Counted from the first letter of the stretch, positions 8,400 through 17,810 are shown. The stretch is DNA of 64,000 bases from Acidovorax_G lacteus (GCF_039540375.1 NZ_BAABEX010000004.1:62001-126000), one strand, 5' to 3'. Notes: generated by a model not told the origin, from the letters alone. Numbers and translations: made by a program.

Positions 8400-10802
8400 A
8401 TGTCCCGATTCCAAGTCAAGAAAGTCGCCGTGCTCGGCGCAGGCGTGATGGGCGCGCAGATTGCGGCCCATCTCGTCAACGTGAAAGTCCCGGTGGTGCT
8501 GTTCGACCTGCCTGCCAAGGAAGGTCCGAAGAACGGCATCGTGACCAAGGCCGTCGAAGGCCTGAAAAAGCTCAAGCCCTCGCCCCTGGGCGTGGCCGAC
8601 GATGCTGCACTGATCCAGCAGGCCAACTACGAAGAGCACATGCACCTGCTCAAGGAATGCGACCTCGTGATCGAGGCCATTGCCGAACGCATGGACTGGA
8701 AGCTGGACCTGTACACCAAGATCGCGCCGCACGTGGCCAAGCACGCCATCCTGGCGTCCAACACCTCAGGCCTGTCGATCACCAAGCTCAGTGAAGTGCT
8801 GCCCGACAGCATCAAGCCCCGCTTCTGCGGCATTCACTTCTTCAACCCGCCGCGCTACATGACGCTGGTGGAGCTGATCAATACGCCCACCACCCAGCCT
8901 GAAGTGCTGGACCAGCTCGAAGCCTTTGTGACCAGCGGCCTGGGCAAGGGCGTGGTGCGCGCCAAGGACACGCCCAACTTCATCGCCAACCGCGTGGGCA
9001 TTGCCGGCATGCTCTCCACCATGAAAGAGGTCGAGAACTTCGGATTGACCTACGACGTGGTGGACGACCTCACGGGCAAGAAGCTGGGCCGTGCATCGAG
9101 CGGCACCTTCCGCACCGCCGATGTGGTGGGTCTGGACACCATGGCCCACGTGATCAAGACGCTGCAGGACAACCTGAGCCTGGAGACCGACCCCTTCTAC
9201 GAGAGCTTTGGTACGCCCGCCGTGCTCAAGAAGCTGCTGGAGATCGGCAACCTGGGCCAGAAGACCAAGGCCGGTTTCTTCAAGAAGGTCGGCCGTGACG
9301 TGATGCGCTTCGAGCTGGACAGCGAAGAGTACGTGCCCGCAGGTCAGAAGGCCGACGAGGTGTACGGCCGCATGCTCAAGAAGCCCGCCGCCGAGCGCCT
9401 GAAGCTGCTGCGCAACGCCGAAGGCGCGCAAGGCCGCTTCCTGTGGGCCATTCTGCGCAACAGCTTCCACTACGCCGCTGTGCACCTGGGCACGATTGCC
9501 GACAACGCCCGCGATGTGGACCAGGCCATGCGCTGGGGCTTCGGCATGAAGCAGGGCCCGTTCGAGCTGTGGCAAGAAGCCGGTTGGCTCGAAGTGGCCA
9601 AGATGGTCCAGGAAGACATCGACGCTGGCAAGGCGCTGTGCAAGGCGCCGCTGCCCGAGTGGGTGTTCAAGGGCCCTGTGGCCGAAGCCGGTGGCGTGCA
9701 CACCGCGCAAGGCTCGTGGAGCGCGTCGCAGGGCACGTTTGTGCCCCGCCGCCAGCTGCCGGTGTATGAGCGCCAGCTCTTCCCCGAGCCGCTGCTGGGC
9801 GAAACCAGCCTGCCCGACTGGCGCACGGCCGGCACCACCCTGGCCGAGTCGAAGGCGCTGCGCACCTGGACGCTCGATGGCCGGGTGTTGATCGCCAGCA
9901 TCAAGAACAAGATGCACGCCATCAGCCCAGAAGTGATGGAAGGCCTGGCCGAAGCGCTGGAGCTGGCCGAGCGCGAGTACGACGGCATGGTCATCTGGTC
10001 GGGCGATGCGCCCTTCAGCGTGGGTGCCGACCTGGAAGCCACCATGCCGGCTTTTGCCGTGGGCGGCCCCGACGCGGTGGAAAGCATTGAGCAGGAACTG
10101 CAGAACCTGATGATGCGCATCCGCTACGCGCAGGTGCCGGTGGTGGCCGCCATCCACGGCATGGCCCTGGGCGGTGGCTGCGAACTGGCCGTGTACTCGG
10201 CCAAGCGCGTGGTGCACATGGAAAGCTACATCGGCCTGGTGGAAGTGGGCGTGGGCCTGGTGCCCGGCGCTGGCGGCCTGACCTACATCGCCCGCCGCGC
10301 GGCCGAGAACATGGCCGCCTCGACCAGCAAAGACGTGCTGCCCTTCCTGACCGAAGGCTTTACCGCCGCGGCCATGGCCAAGGTGGGCACGAGCGCACTG
10401 GAGTCGCGCAAGCTGGGCTACCTGCTGGATTCGGACATCGTCGTGCCGCACAAGGACGAACTGCTGTTCGTGGCCATCAACGAAGCCAAGTCCATGGCCG
10501 CTAGCGGCTGGCGCGCGCCGCACAAGCGCCTGTTCCCGGTGGCAGGCCGCAGCGGTCTGGCGACCATCAAGGCGCAGCTCGTGAACATGCGCGACGGCGG
10601 CTTCATCAGCGCCTACGACTTCAAGATCGGCGCGATGATCGCCGAGGTGGTCTGCGGCGGTGATGTGGACGCGGGTTCGCTGGTGAGCGAGGAATACCTG
10701 CTTGCGCTGGAGCGCAAGGTGTTCTGCCACCTGATCGCCCAGCCCAAGACGCACGAGCGCATTCTGGGCATGCTGAACACCGGCAAGCCGGTGCGCAACT
10801 GA
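8400..10802 (+). CDS. 3-hydroxyacyl-CoA dehydrogenase / enoyl-CoA hydratase fusion
   Basis: Multifunctional beta-oxidation protein of 800 aa. The N-terminal NAD-binding domain starts with VAVLGAGVMGAQIAAH (residues 9-24), followed by the 3-hydroxyacyl-CoA dehydrogenase C-terminal helical region with HFFNPPRYM. A crotonase domain occupies about residues 490-700, with SVGADLEA and ALGGGCELA near 590 (oxyanion hole). The domain order is the reverse of E. coli FadB, as is usual for this bacterial class. The ATG at 8400 is chosen because earlier in-frame codons run through the inverted repeat; no clear Shine-Dalgarno site precedes it. Its partner is the thiolase at 11413. Confidence 0.92.
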   Translation: MSRFQVKKVAVLGAGVMGAQIAAHLVNVKVPVVLFDLPAKEGPKNGIVTKAVEGLKKLKPSPLGVADDAALIQQANYEEHMHLLKECDLVIEAIAERMDWKLDLYTKIAPHVAKHAILASNTSGLSITKLSEVLPDSIKPRFCGIHFFNPPRYMTLVELINTPTTQPEVLDQLEAFVTSGLGKGVVRAKDTPNFIANRVGIAGMLSTMKEVENFGLTYDVVDDLTGKKLGRASSGTFRTADVVGLDTMAHVIKTLQDNLSLETDPFYESFGTPAVLKKLLEIGNLGQKTKAGFFKKVGRDVMRFELDSEEYVPAGQKADEVYGRMLKKPAAERLKLLRNAEGAQGRFLWAILRNSFHYAAVHLGTIADNARDVDQAMRWGFGMKQGPFELWQEAGWLEVAKMVQEDIDAGKALCKAPLPEWVFKGPVAEAGGVHTAQGSWSASQGTFVPRRQLPVYERQLFPEPLLGETSLPDWRTAGTTLAESKALRTWTLDGRVLIASIKNKMHAISPEVMEGLAEALELAEREYDGMVIWSGDAPFSVGADLEATMPAFAVGGPDAVESIEQELQNLMMRIRYAQVPVVAAIHGMALGGGCELAVYSAKRVVHMESYIGLVEVGVGLVPGAGGLTYIARRAAENMAASTSKDVLPFLTEGFTAAAMAKVGTSALESRKLGYLLDSDIVVPHKDELLFVAINEAKSMAASGWRAPHKRLFPVAGRSGLATIKAQLVNMRDGGFISAYDFKIGAMIAEVVCGGDVDAGSLVSEEYLLALERKVFCHLIAQPKTHERILGMLNTGKPVRN

Positions 10803-10803
10803 C

Positions 10804-11379
10804 ATGGCACAGACCGCCGTGGCACCCGTAACGGCCCCGGGCCGGCCCAACCGGCTGGCCCGCAGCCTGGCCCAACTGGACCAGGTGCCCGCGTTCGCGC
10901 GGGGCTGGGCGCGCAACCTCGTGTTGCGCCGTGCCGTGCCCTTCACCGGCACCGCCAAGCTGCGCTTCGAGCTGATGAGCCCGGAGCGCGTGGAGATTGC
11001 CGTGGCCAACGAGCGCCGCGTGCAGAACCACATCGGCGGCGTGCACGCCGCTGCCATGACGCTGCTGGCCGAAACGGCCACCGGCATGGTGGTGGGCATG
11101 AACGTGCGTGACGACTGCCTGCCGCTGGCCAAGGAGCTGAAGGTGGCGTTCCGCCGCCGGGCGCAGGGCAGCCTGCGAGCAGTGGCCACGCTGACCGACG
11201 CCCAGCGTCTGCACATGCAGCAGGCCGACAAGGGCGAAGTCACGGTGCCCGTGCAGGTGTTCGACGAATCCGGTGCCGAGCCGGTCGAGTGCGCATTCGT
11301 CTGGGCCTGGGTGCCCTCGGGCAAGAACACACGCCCTGCGGGCGCGGCCGACGCCGCCACTGCACGGCCCGGGGCCTGA
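10804..11379 (+). CDS. Hotdog-fold thioesterase (DUF4442/PaaI-like)
   Basis: Protein of 191 aa beginning one base after the stop of the upstream gene, so translationally linked to it. Middle of the protein shows the hotdog thioesterase pattern NHIGGVHAAAMTLLAETATG (His and central helix) followed by beta strands. It probably hydrolyses acyl-CoA esters to free CoA during fatty-acid turnover. Substrate cannot be given. The tail after about residue 175 is Ala- and Gly-rich and probably disordered. Confidence 0.8.
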   Translation: MAQTAVAPVTAPGRPNRLARSLAQLDQVPAFARGWARNLVLRRAVPFTGTAKLRFELMSPERVEIAVANERRVQNHIGGVHAAAMTLLAETATGMVVGMNVRDDCLPLAKELKVAFRRRAQGSLRAVATLTDAQRLHMQQADKGEVTVPVQVFDESGAEPVECAFVWAWVPSGKNTRPAGAADAATARPGA

Positions 11380-11412
11380 CCGCCCCACCCCTTACAAGGA
11401 CAGGATCTGATC

Positions 11413-12606
11413 ATGAAACAAGTGCAAGACGCCTACATCGTTGCCGCCACGCGCACGCCCATCGGGCGTTCGGGCCGGGGCTACTTCAAGAACACCCGCC
11501 CGGACGACCTGCTGGTGGCCTCCATCAAGGCGGCCATGCTGCAGGTGCCCACGCTGGACCCGAAGGCCATCGAAGACGCGATCATCGGCTGCTCGTTCCC
11601 TGAAGGCGAGCAGGGCATGAACATGGCCCGCGTTGCCGTGGGCCTGGCGTTCGACCACCCGGTGGGCGGCGTGACGGTGAACCGCTTCTGCGCATCGGGC
11701 ATCACCGCGCTGCAGATGGCGGCCGACCGCATCCGCGTGGGCGAGGCCGATGTGCTGATCGCTGGCGGCGCCGAGTCCATGAGCATGGTGCCCATGGGCG
11801 GCAACAAGCCTTCGTTCAACGCCGAAATCTTCGCCAAGGACGAGAGCGTGGGCATCGCCTACGGCATGGGCCTGACGGCTGAGAAGGTGGCCAAGCAGTG
11901 GAAGGTGAGCCGCGAAGCGCAGGACGCGTTTGCGCTCGAATCCCACCTGCGCGCGCTCAAGGCCCAGAAGGCCGGTGAGTTCACCGACGAGATCACGCCC
12001 ATTGAGATCGTGGAGCGTTCGCCCAACCTGGCCACGGGCGAGGTCGTGGAAAAGCGCCGCACCGTGAACCTGGACGAAGGCCCGCGCCCCGACACCTCGC
12101 TCGAAGGCTTGGCCAAGCTCAAGCCCGTGTTTGCCGCCCGCGGCAGCGTGACGGCTGGCAACAGCTCGCAGACCAGCGACGGCGCGGGCGCGCTGATCGT
12201 GGCCAGCGAAAAGGCCGTCAAGCAGTTCGGCTTGACCCCGCTGGCCCGCTTTGTGAGCTATGCCGCACGCGGTGTGCCGCCCGAAATCATGGGCATCGGC
12301 CCGATCGAAGCCATCCCGGCCGCGCTGCGCTATGCAGGCCTGAAGCACGAAGACATCGGCTGGTTCGAGCTGAACGAAGCCTTTGCCGCGCAGTCGCTGG
12401 CGGTGATCAACACGCTGGGGCTGGACCCGTCCAAGGTCAATCCCATGGGCGGTGCCATCGCCCTGGGCCACCCGCTGGGCGCCACCGGTGCCATCCGCGC
12501 TGCCACCGTGGTGCATGCGCTGCGCCGCCACAAGCTCAAGTACGGCATGGTCACCATGTGCGTGGGCACCGGCCAGGGCGCGGCCGGCATCATCGAAGCG
12601 CTGTAA
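11413..12606 (+). CDS. Acetyl-CoA C-acyltransferase (3-ketoacyl-CoA thiolase)
   Basis: Thiolase of 397 aa, the normal length, carrying out the last beta-oxidation step. The acyl-accepting Cys is C93 in NRFCASG; the GHPLGATGAIRA motif and the second catalytic Cys in MCVGTGQGAAG are at the C-terminus. AAGGACAGG upstream supports the ATG at 11413. FadA-type degradation rather than PhaA biosynthesis is favoured by the neighbouring dehydrogenase/hydratase fusion, but sequence alone cannot exclude short-chain activity. Confidence 0.93.
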   Translation: MKQVQDAYIVAATRTPIGRSGRGYFKNTRPDDLLVASIKAAMLQVPTLDPKAIEDAIIGCSFPEGEQGMNMARVAVGLAFDHPVGGVTVNRFCASGITALQMAADRIRVGEADVLIAGGAESMSMVPMGGNKPSFNAEIFAKDESVGIAYGMGLTAEKVAKQWKVSREAQDAFALESHLRALKAQKAGEFTDEITPIEIVERSPNLATGEVVEKRRTVNLDEGPRPDTSLEGLAKLKPVFAARGSVTAGNSSQTSDGAGALIVASEKAVKQFGLTPLARFVSYAARGVPPEIMGIGPIEAIPAALRYAGLKHEDIGWFELNEAFAAQSLAVINTLGLDPSKVNPMGGAIALGHPLGATGAIRAATVVHALRRHKLKYGMVTMCVGTGQGAAGIIEAL

Positions 12607-12622
12607 GCACGGCGTTCGACCA

Positions 12623-12646
12623 GGCCACCTTCGGGTGGCCTTCTTC
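12623..12646 (+). terminator. Rho-independent terminator after the thiolase gene
   Basis: Perfect 7-bp GC stem (GGCCACC / GGTGGCC) with a TTCG tetraloop, followed by TTCTTC. It begins 17 nt after the thiolase stop codon. The short, mixed tail suggests partial read-through into the thioesterase gene at 12713. Confidence 0.75.
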
Positions 12647-12712
12647 ATGGGGTGCGCCGTACAGTCACAGGCAGGACGGCCGCCCGCTCCGAAACCCGGC
12701 ACACTCGAACGC

Positions 12713-13537
12713 ATGACCCACGCACATCCTTTTGACCAGGCGCTGGCGCTCGAAGCCACCGCCGCGCACGAGTTCCGCGGCCAGTCGCATGCGGGCTACT
12801 GGAACATGGTGGGCCCGTTCGGGGGCATCACGGCGGCCACGCTGCTGCAGGCGCTGCTGCAGCACCCGCAGCGTCTGGGCGATCCGCTGTCGCTGACGGT
12901 CAACTTTGCCGGGGCCGTGAGCGAGGGCCCCTTCACCGTGCAGGCTGTGCCCGTGCGCACCAACCGCTCGACCCAGCACTGGACGCTGACTCTGCTGCAG
13001 GTCGGCCCCGATGGCGCGCCCGTGGTGGCAACCACCGGCACCGCGGTCACGGCGGTTCGGCGCGAGACTTGGAGCATGGCCGACACGCCCATGCCCGACG
13101 TGCCATCGCCGGGTACGCTGCCCGCCGTCGAACCCGCTGGTGCCATGGCCTGGCTGCAGCGCTACGAGATGCGCCCGGTCAGCGGCGTGATTCCGCAGGT
13201 GTGGGACGGCGGCGGCGACCACAGCCTGAGCCAGCTGTGGATGCGCGACGCGCCCGAGCGGGCGCTGGACTTCCCGGCGCTCACGGCGCTGGCCGACGTG
13301 TTTTTTCCGCGCGTGTGGCTGCGCCGGGCCCGCCATGTGCCTGCGGGCACCGTGTCGCTCACGGTGTACTACCACGCCGACGCAGCCCACCTGGCCGCCA
13401 CAGGCACCGGCTTTGTGCTGGGCCAGGCCCGGGCGCAGGAGTTTCGCAACGGCTTTTTCGACCAGACCGCGCAACTGTGGAACGAGGCTGGCACGCTGCT
13501 CGCCACCAGCCACCAGATCGTGTACTACAAAGAATGA
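12713..13537 (+). CDS. Acyl-CoA thioesterase, TesB-like double hotdog
   Basis: Protein of 274 aa with two hotdog halves: the first contains NMVGPFGGITAATLLQAL, the second LSQLWMRDAPERALDFPAL, as in the thioesterase-like superfamily related to TesB. It likely releases free acids and CoA from acyl-CoAs. It lies behind the thiolase terminator and ahead of an enoyl-CoA hydratase gene, so it forms part of the same fatty-acid region. A CACACT box 7 nt before the ATG is a weak possible -10. Substrate chain length is unknown. Confidence 0.82.
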   Translation: MTHAHPFDQALALEATAAHEFRGQSHAGYWNMVGPFGGITAATLLQALLQHPQRLGDPLSLTVNFAGAVSEGPFTVQAVPVRTNRSTQHWTLTLLQVGPDGAPVVATTGTAVTAVRRETWSMADTPMPDVPSPGTLPAVEPAGAMAWLQRYEMRPVSGVIPQVWDGGGDHSLSQLWMRDAPERALDFPALTALADVFFPRVWLRRARHVPAGTVSLTVYYHADAAHLAATGTGFVLGQARAQEFRNGFFDQTAQLWNEAGTLLATSHQIVYYKE

Positions 13538-13598
13538 GCCCCCGGGCGGCCTGCGCGCCGCCCGCTATGGCATTGCATGCATCCCCAGGAGACCTTTC

Positions 13599-14375
13599 AT
13601 GAGCACCGCTACCGCTGACATCCGCGTCCACACCGAAGCCGGTGTGACCACCATCACCTTCGACCGCGTAGACAAGAAGAACTCCATCACCACCGCCATG
13701 TACTCGGCCATGGCCGATGCCCTGGCCGCGGCCGAGGCCGACCCCGCCGTGCGCGTGGTGGTGTTCCAGGGCGATGTGGCCATCTTCAGTGCGGGCAACG
13801 ACATCGGCGACTTCCTGCAACAGCCCCCTGCGTCGCAGGATTCGCCCGTGTTCCGCTTCCTGCGCGGCCTGGCAGGCTTTACCAAGCCGGTGATCGCCGC
13901 CGTCTGCGGACCGGCCGTGGGCATCGGCACCACCATGCTGTTCCACTGCGACCTGGTGTACGCGGGCGACAACGCCGCGTTCTCCATGCCCTTCGTCAAC
14001 CTGGGACTGTGCCCCGAGGCGGCGTCGAGCCTGCTCGTGCCCCAGATGCTGGGCTACCACCGCGCCGCCGAGGCGCTGATGCTGGGCGAGCCCTTCATGG
14101 CCGAGGCCGCACTCGAAGTCGGCCTGGTCAACCGCGTGCTGCCGCCCACCGAGTGCAACGCCTACGCCCAGGCCCAGGCCCGCAAGCTGGCGGCCAAGCC
14201 ACTGTCGTCGCTGATCGAGACCAAGCGCCTGATGAAAAAGGGCCAGCAGACCCAGGTGCTGGCCGTCATGGCCGAGGAGGGCCAGAGCTTCGGCCGCATG
14301 CTGCGCGAACCCGCCGCCCGCGAAGCCTTCAGCGCGTTCATGGAGAAGCGCCGCCCTGACTTCAGCGCCGTCTGA
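13599..14375 (+). CDS. Enoyl-CoA hydratase/isomerase family protein
   Basis: Crotonase-fold enzyme of 258 aa. Oxyanion-hole motifs are AIFSAGNDIGDFL near residue 65 and VCGPAVGIGTTMLFHCDL near 105. A glutamate at the LCPEAASS position matches the Glu often used in this fold. AGGAGA at 13586 supports the ATG at 13599. It is the last gene of the fatty-acid block. It may hydrate enoyl-CoA or isomerise double bonds; sequence does not decide. Confidence 0.88.
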   Translation: MSTATADIRVHTEAGVTTITFDRVDKKNSITTAMYSAMADALAAAEADPAVRVVVFQGDVAIFSAGNDIGDFLQQPPASQDSPVFRFLRGLAGFTKPVIAAVCGPAVGIGTTMLFHCDLVYAGDNAAFSMPFVNLGLCPEAASSLLVPQMLGYHRAAEALMLGEPFMAEAALEVGLVNRVLPPTECNAYAQAQARKLAAKPLSSLIETKRLMKKGQQTQVLAVMAEEGQSFGRMLREPAAREAFSAFMEKRRPDFSAV

Positions 14376-14904
14376 AGGCAGGAGCCGCGCAAGCGGCGCG
14401 GGCTGCGCAGCAGTCCGGAAGTGCTTTCGCCAGAAGATGGGCTCCGTAGCGCAGTCTGCCATCCGGGCGCTGCTCGAGCGCAATGGACTGTGCAGCGGGT
14501 CGCAGGGGGCGTCGTATGCGCCGGTTGGCTGCCAGTCCGCGTTGCTGAAAAGCCTTGCACTCCAGCTCCCCGGTGGTGTCGGTCTATGAAGTGCAAACCT
14601 CGATGGTTCCCTGGTGCGGTCGCCGCGTCTCGCAGGCGCGGGCCTGGCGCTGCGGGGTATTGCACGGGCGGGCGTGCGCTCGGGCATCCAGCGCCTGCCG
14701 CGCATGGCGTGGTCACGTTCTACAAGACAGCGCCTTGGCGATGACAGACAATCGATCTTTGGTATCGATTGTTTTTCCCTTATCTCACATTCGCCTGATC
14801 CTGGCAGGGTGTCCGCTATGGCGCGGCACCAGGGCCGGGCGGCCGTCGGAGGGGGCGTGCGACGGGTGCGCAGGGGGGCGTTGCGGTGGTGGCAAGGAGT
14901 TTGG
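14376..14904. other. 529-bp stretch without a recognised gene
   Basis: Lies between the enoyl-CoA hydratase gene and the RTX protein gene. Reading frames here do not resemble any protein and change character part way. The first half is GC-rich with small dyads (around 14385-14415); the second half is less GC-rich and holds the inverted repeat at 14748-14772. It probably contains the promoter of the RTX gene, but no clear -35/-10 pair is seen. Confidence 0.5.
14748..14772. promoter_or_regulatory. Inverted repeat upstream of the RTX gene
   Basis: Perfect 9-bp arms ACAATCGAT and ATCGATTGT with a 7-nt loop (CTTTGGT), followed by TTTTCCC. It is 133 nt before the chosen RTX start. The AT-rich symmetric arms suit a regulator operator better than a terminator, though the T run leaves a weak terminator possible. 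Confidence 0.4.
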
Positions 14905-17565
14905 ATGTTGTTTCTCGGGTCTTGTGACCTCAATACTGCTGTGAAGGGGGTCGCAGGGCTCCGCGGGCCCAATAGTCTGGCGCTTCGGTGTGCTCGTACC
15001 GTTCGACCGGGTGCAGCGCAGGCACCCCAGGGCCGCACTGTCGCGGGGCGTATTGCAGTGCTCGGCGCGCTGGTCGCGGGCCCATCCGCCACGCTGGCGC
15101 AGACGGTGACGACCGTGCCGTTTTCGCCCGCAGCCATTCCGGTTGACCATCCGGCGGCGTTGGCCGCGCTGGTGGTGGCGGTGATCGCTTGCGCCCTGTG
15201 GGGCGCGCGGCGAGGCGGCCCTGCGTTTCGGGCGATGCGTTTGTGGGCTTTGGCGATGGCAACGCTGTCGTGCGCTGCCACGGCTTTCTGGGGGCACGAG
15301 GTGCGTGCCCAGCTGCAGGAGCTGCAACGCGTATTCAACCAAGCCAATGGCCAGACGGTGACGGTGCCTGTGCAGTCCACCGGTAGCTCGCCCCAGGGGA
15401 GTCCGCTCGGCTTCCTGCCGGTGGTCTATACCAACCAGACCTCCGCCAGCTTGCGTCTTTCCAGCATCACGGCACCGTCGTGGGACACCTGCTTTCCGCT
15501 GGGGGTGCCGTCGCCTCTGCCGGTGACCCCAGCCCGTTCGGACACCCGCTGTGCGGTCGGCACCGTGCTGGCTGCGGGTGGGGCGTGCTGGGTGGATGTG
15601 GCGCAACTGTGCGCCGATGCGGCCAGTGCCTTGCGGGGCAGCCATCCAAGCAATCTGGTGGCCGATGTCCTGACCGTGACCGAGGGCGCGCAGGCCAGCG
15701 TCAATGTCCTGGGCAACGATTCGGACCTTGACGGTCCGCTGGTGGTCAGCAGCTTTGCGTTTCAGGGCTCGACCTACGCGGCAGGCGCTTCGGCCACGGT
15801 CGCAGGCTATGGCACCCTGACGCTGCAGGCCAGTGGCATGCTGAACTTCCAGGCCGCCCCCACTTTCAGCGGCGTCCGTCCGTTCCAGGTGACGTACACC
15901 GTCCAGACAGGGGCTTCGAGCACCGTGGCGGTCACGGTCAACCTGGCGGTGACCAATGCCCCCCCTGTCGCCGTGAACGATGCCGTGACCACCAACCGCA
16001 ACACCGCGGTGCCGGTTCCCGTGCGGGCGAACGACTCTGACCCCGACAATGATGCACTGACCGTGAGCGCTGTCACCCAGGGTGTCCATGGCGCAGTCAC
16101 CATCGACCCCGTTACCGGCAACCCGAGCTACACCCCGAACGCAGGTTTCGTGGGCGGCGACAGCTTTGCGTACACCCTCAGCGACGGCCGCGGCGGCACG
16201 GCAACCGCCACCGTGGCGGTGACCGTGGTCGCGCCGCCCAATCAGGCGCCGGTTGCCAGCGACGACACGGTCAGCACGTCGGTGAACACCCCGGTGCTCA
16301 TTCCGATCGCCACGCTGCTGGCCAACGACAGCGATCCCGACGCAGAGGCCTTGGAACTGCTGTCGGTGCAGGCCGCACAGCGGGGTAGCGTGTCGATTGC
16401 CGGCTCCAATGTCCAGTTCACTCCGGAGTCCGGGTACGACGGGCTGGCAAGCTTCACCTACACCATCAAAGACCCGAATGCGGCCACCAGCACCGCCACC
16501 GTGACGGTGAGGGTGGTGGGCACCGCCTCGACCCCATCGGTGGTGGTGCTGAGGACTCTGGTGGCGGTTGCGCGCGGCACCGGCGGCACCAGCGTGCGCT
16601 TCCCGATCGTCACCGCCCTGGTGGACACAGACGGTTCCGAAACGCTGACGGTCCGGGTGAGCGGCGTGCCGACCAACCTGTCGTTCAGCGCCGGCACCAA
16701 CCTCGGTGGCGGCGTGTGGCAGCTGGCGCAGGCCGATCTCGCCAACCTGCAGTTGAATCTGCCGGGCAGCTACACCACGCTGGGCACCAACATGACGGTG
16801 CAGGTCACCTCCACGGAAGTTAGCAACAGCGCTACAGCCAGCGTGTCCGTGGCGGTCACCCTCAGAGCAGGCTATACGACGGTTGATGGGACCAGCACGC
16901 AAAGCGGCAGCTTCACGGGCACTTCGGCCAATGATTTCATTCAAGGCGGCAGCGGCGACAACACCCTCAACGCGGGCAACGGTTCCAACGTGGTTCAGGG
17001 AGGTGATGGCAACGATACGATCACCGCCGGGTTGGGCGCGGACGTTCTGTACGGAGAGCTTGGCAACGACTCCCTGCATGCGGGCAGCGGCCTCGACGTG
17101 CTGTGGGGCGGCCCCGGCGACGACACGTTGCAAGGTGGCGATGCGGGCGAGAACTTTGTGGATGTCTTTGTATGGACCCTGGGCGACCAGGGCCCACCCG
17201 GTTCGCCAGCGGTGGACACCATCACGGCCTTTTCGACGGCCGCCGCTGGCGCCGCCATGGGGGGCGATGTGATCTACCTGCAAGACTTCCTGCAGGGGGC
17301 AGTGGTGGGGCCATCGAATGGTGCGGGCAATCTGGCCGACTACCTGCATTTCAGTGTGTCCGGCTCGGACACCGTCATCCACATCAGCCATACCGGCGGC
17401 TTTGCGGGCGATGCGCACACCGTCAGCGGCGCCTTCACGAGCGCGGCCGAAACCCAGCGCATCGTCCTCAGCGGAGTGGATCTGCCCAGCGTGTATGGCG
17501 GCGCCACCACCGACCAGCAAATCATCACGCAGCTGCTGAACAACCACAAGTTGGTGGTGGACTGA
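14905..17565 (+). CDS. Secreted RTX/Ig-like repeat protein with membrane-type N-terminus
   Basis: Protein of 886 aa from the ATG at 14905, chosen because AAGGAG lies 5 nt before it; the frame is open further upstream but without ribosome sites. Layout: hydrophobic segments near residues 46-66, 82-102 and 112-130; a Cys-containing region (CFPLG...CAVG...GACW...LC) to about 240; three cadherin/VCBS-like beta domains (about 250-545, each opening with a phrase such as PPVAVND and containing NDSD); another beta region; RTX nonapeptide calcium repeats (about 670-747, e.g. GGDGNDTIT); then a type I secretion target domain with VFVWTLGDQG and DTITAF. The N-terminus resembles the 'midcut' exosortase-H class (IPVDHP then helix then RR), which is inference. 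A surface adhesin is likely. Composition is less GC-rich than its neighbours. Confidence 0.75.
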   Translation: MLFLGSCDLNTAVKGVAGLRGPNSLALRCARTVRPGAAQAPQGRTVAGRIAVLGALVAGPSATLAQTVTTVPFSPAAIPVDHPAALAALVVAVIACALWGARRGGPAFRAMRLWALAMATLSCAATAFWGHEVRAQLQELQRVFNQANGQTVTVPVQSTGSSPQGSPLGFLPVVYTNQTSASLRLSSITAPSWDTCFPLGVPSPLPVTPARSDTRCAVGTVLAAGGACWVDVAQLCADAASALRGSHPSNLVADVLTVTEGAQASVNVLGNDSDLDGPLVVSSFAFQGSTYAAGASATVAGYGTLTLQASGMLNFQAAPTFSGVRPFQVTYTVQTGASSTVAVTVNLAVTNAPPVAVNDAVTTNRNTAVPVPVRANDSDPDNDALTVSAVTQGVHGAVTIDPVTGNPSYTPNAGFVGGDSFAYTLSDGRGGTATATVAVTVVAPPNQAPVASDDTVSTSVNTPVLIPIATLLANDSDPDAEALELLSVQAAQRGSVSIAGSNVQFTPESGYDGLASFTYTIKDPNAATSTATVTVRVVGTASTPSVVVLRTLVAVARGTGGTSVRFPIVTALVDTDGSETLTVRVSGVPTNLSFSAGTNLGGGVWQLAQADLANLQLNLPGSYTTLGTNMTVQVTSTEVSNSATASVSVAVTLRAGYTTVDGTSTQSGSFTGTSANDFIQGGSGDNTLNAGNGSNVVQGGDGNDTITAGLGADVLYGELGNDSLHAGSGLDVLWGGPGDDTLQGGDAGENFVDVFVWTLGDQGPPGSPAVDTITAFSTAAAGAAMGGDVIYLQDFLQGAVVGPSNGAGNLADYLHFSVSGSDTVIHISHTGGFAGDAHTVSGAFTSAAETQRIVLSGVDLPSVYGGATTDQQIITQLLNNHKLVVD

Positions 17566-17706
17566 GCGCGCGATACGGAGCCCGAGCGCTGAAAGCGGAC
17601 GGGCGCTGCCGCCATGTGGTGCGACACTCCGGGCGGCCCGGCACGTGCAGCTTTGCCGCACGTGCCGTGTAGACGTCCCATGCCCGACAGCGGTCTGCAG
17701 CGTTTT

Positions 17707-17765
17707 GAATGAAAATGGCTGCTTGTGCTTGCCAAACAAGCACAAGCAGCTACTTTTTTGATAGC
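17707..17765. repeat. Interspersed hairpin repeat, best intact copy
   Basis: Perfect 14-bp stem, GCTGCTTGTGCTTG and CAAGCACAAGCAGC, with a 5-nt loop, flanked by GAAAAT on the left and TACTTTTTTGATAGC on the right. It lies between the RTX gene and a thioesterase gene. The same element, with variation, recurs at 22492, 29170, 41853, 46046 and 62201. The T-rich right flank could allow transcription termination. Confidence 0.85.
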
Positions 17766-17810
17766 AGATGCCCCGCTCAGCGGGACCTGCCCAGCGGAGA
17801 CCCCACCACC

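Noticed and set aside
8766..11414. Minus-strand open frame of about 880 codons opposite the beta-oxidation genes
   Set aside because: Shadow of the plus-strand fusion gene and thioesterase; low-complexity His/Ala/Gln content and no motifs.
14614..14904. N-terminal extension of the RTX protein
   Set aside because: No ribosome site, non-protein-like composition, and it would read through the inverted repeat at 14748; AAGGAG-ATG at 14905 is better.
16240..17150. Repeated units within the RTX gene considered as DNA repeats
   Set aside because: Similarity is at protein level (Ig-like and RTX repeats); nucleotide identity between units is low.
14785..17745. Minus-strand open frame of about 986 codons opposite the RTX gene
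   Set aside because: It has no recognisable domain, is Arg/His/Gly-rich as expected from antisense of GC-rich genes, and the plus strand clearly encodes RTX and Ig-like motifs.
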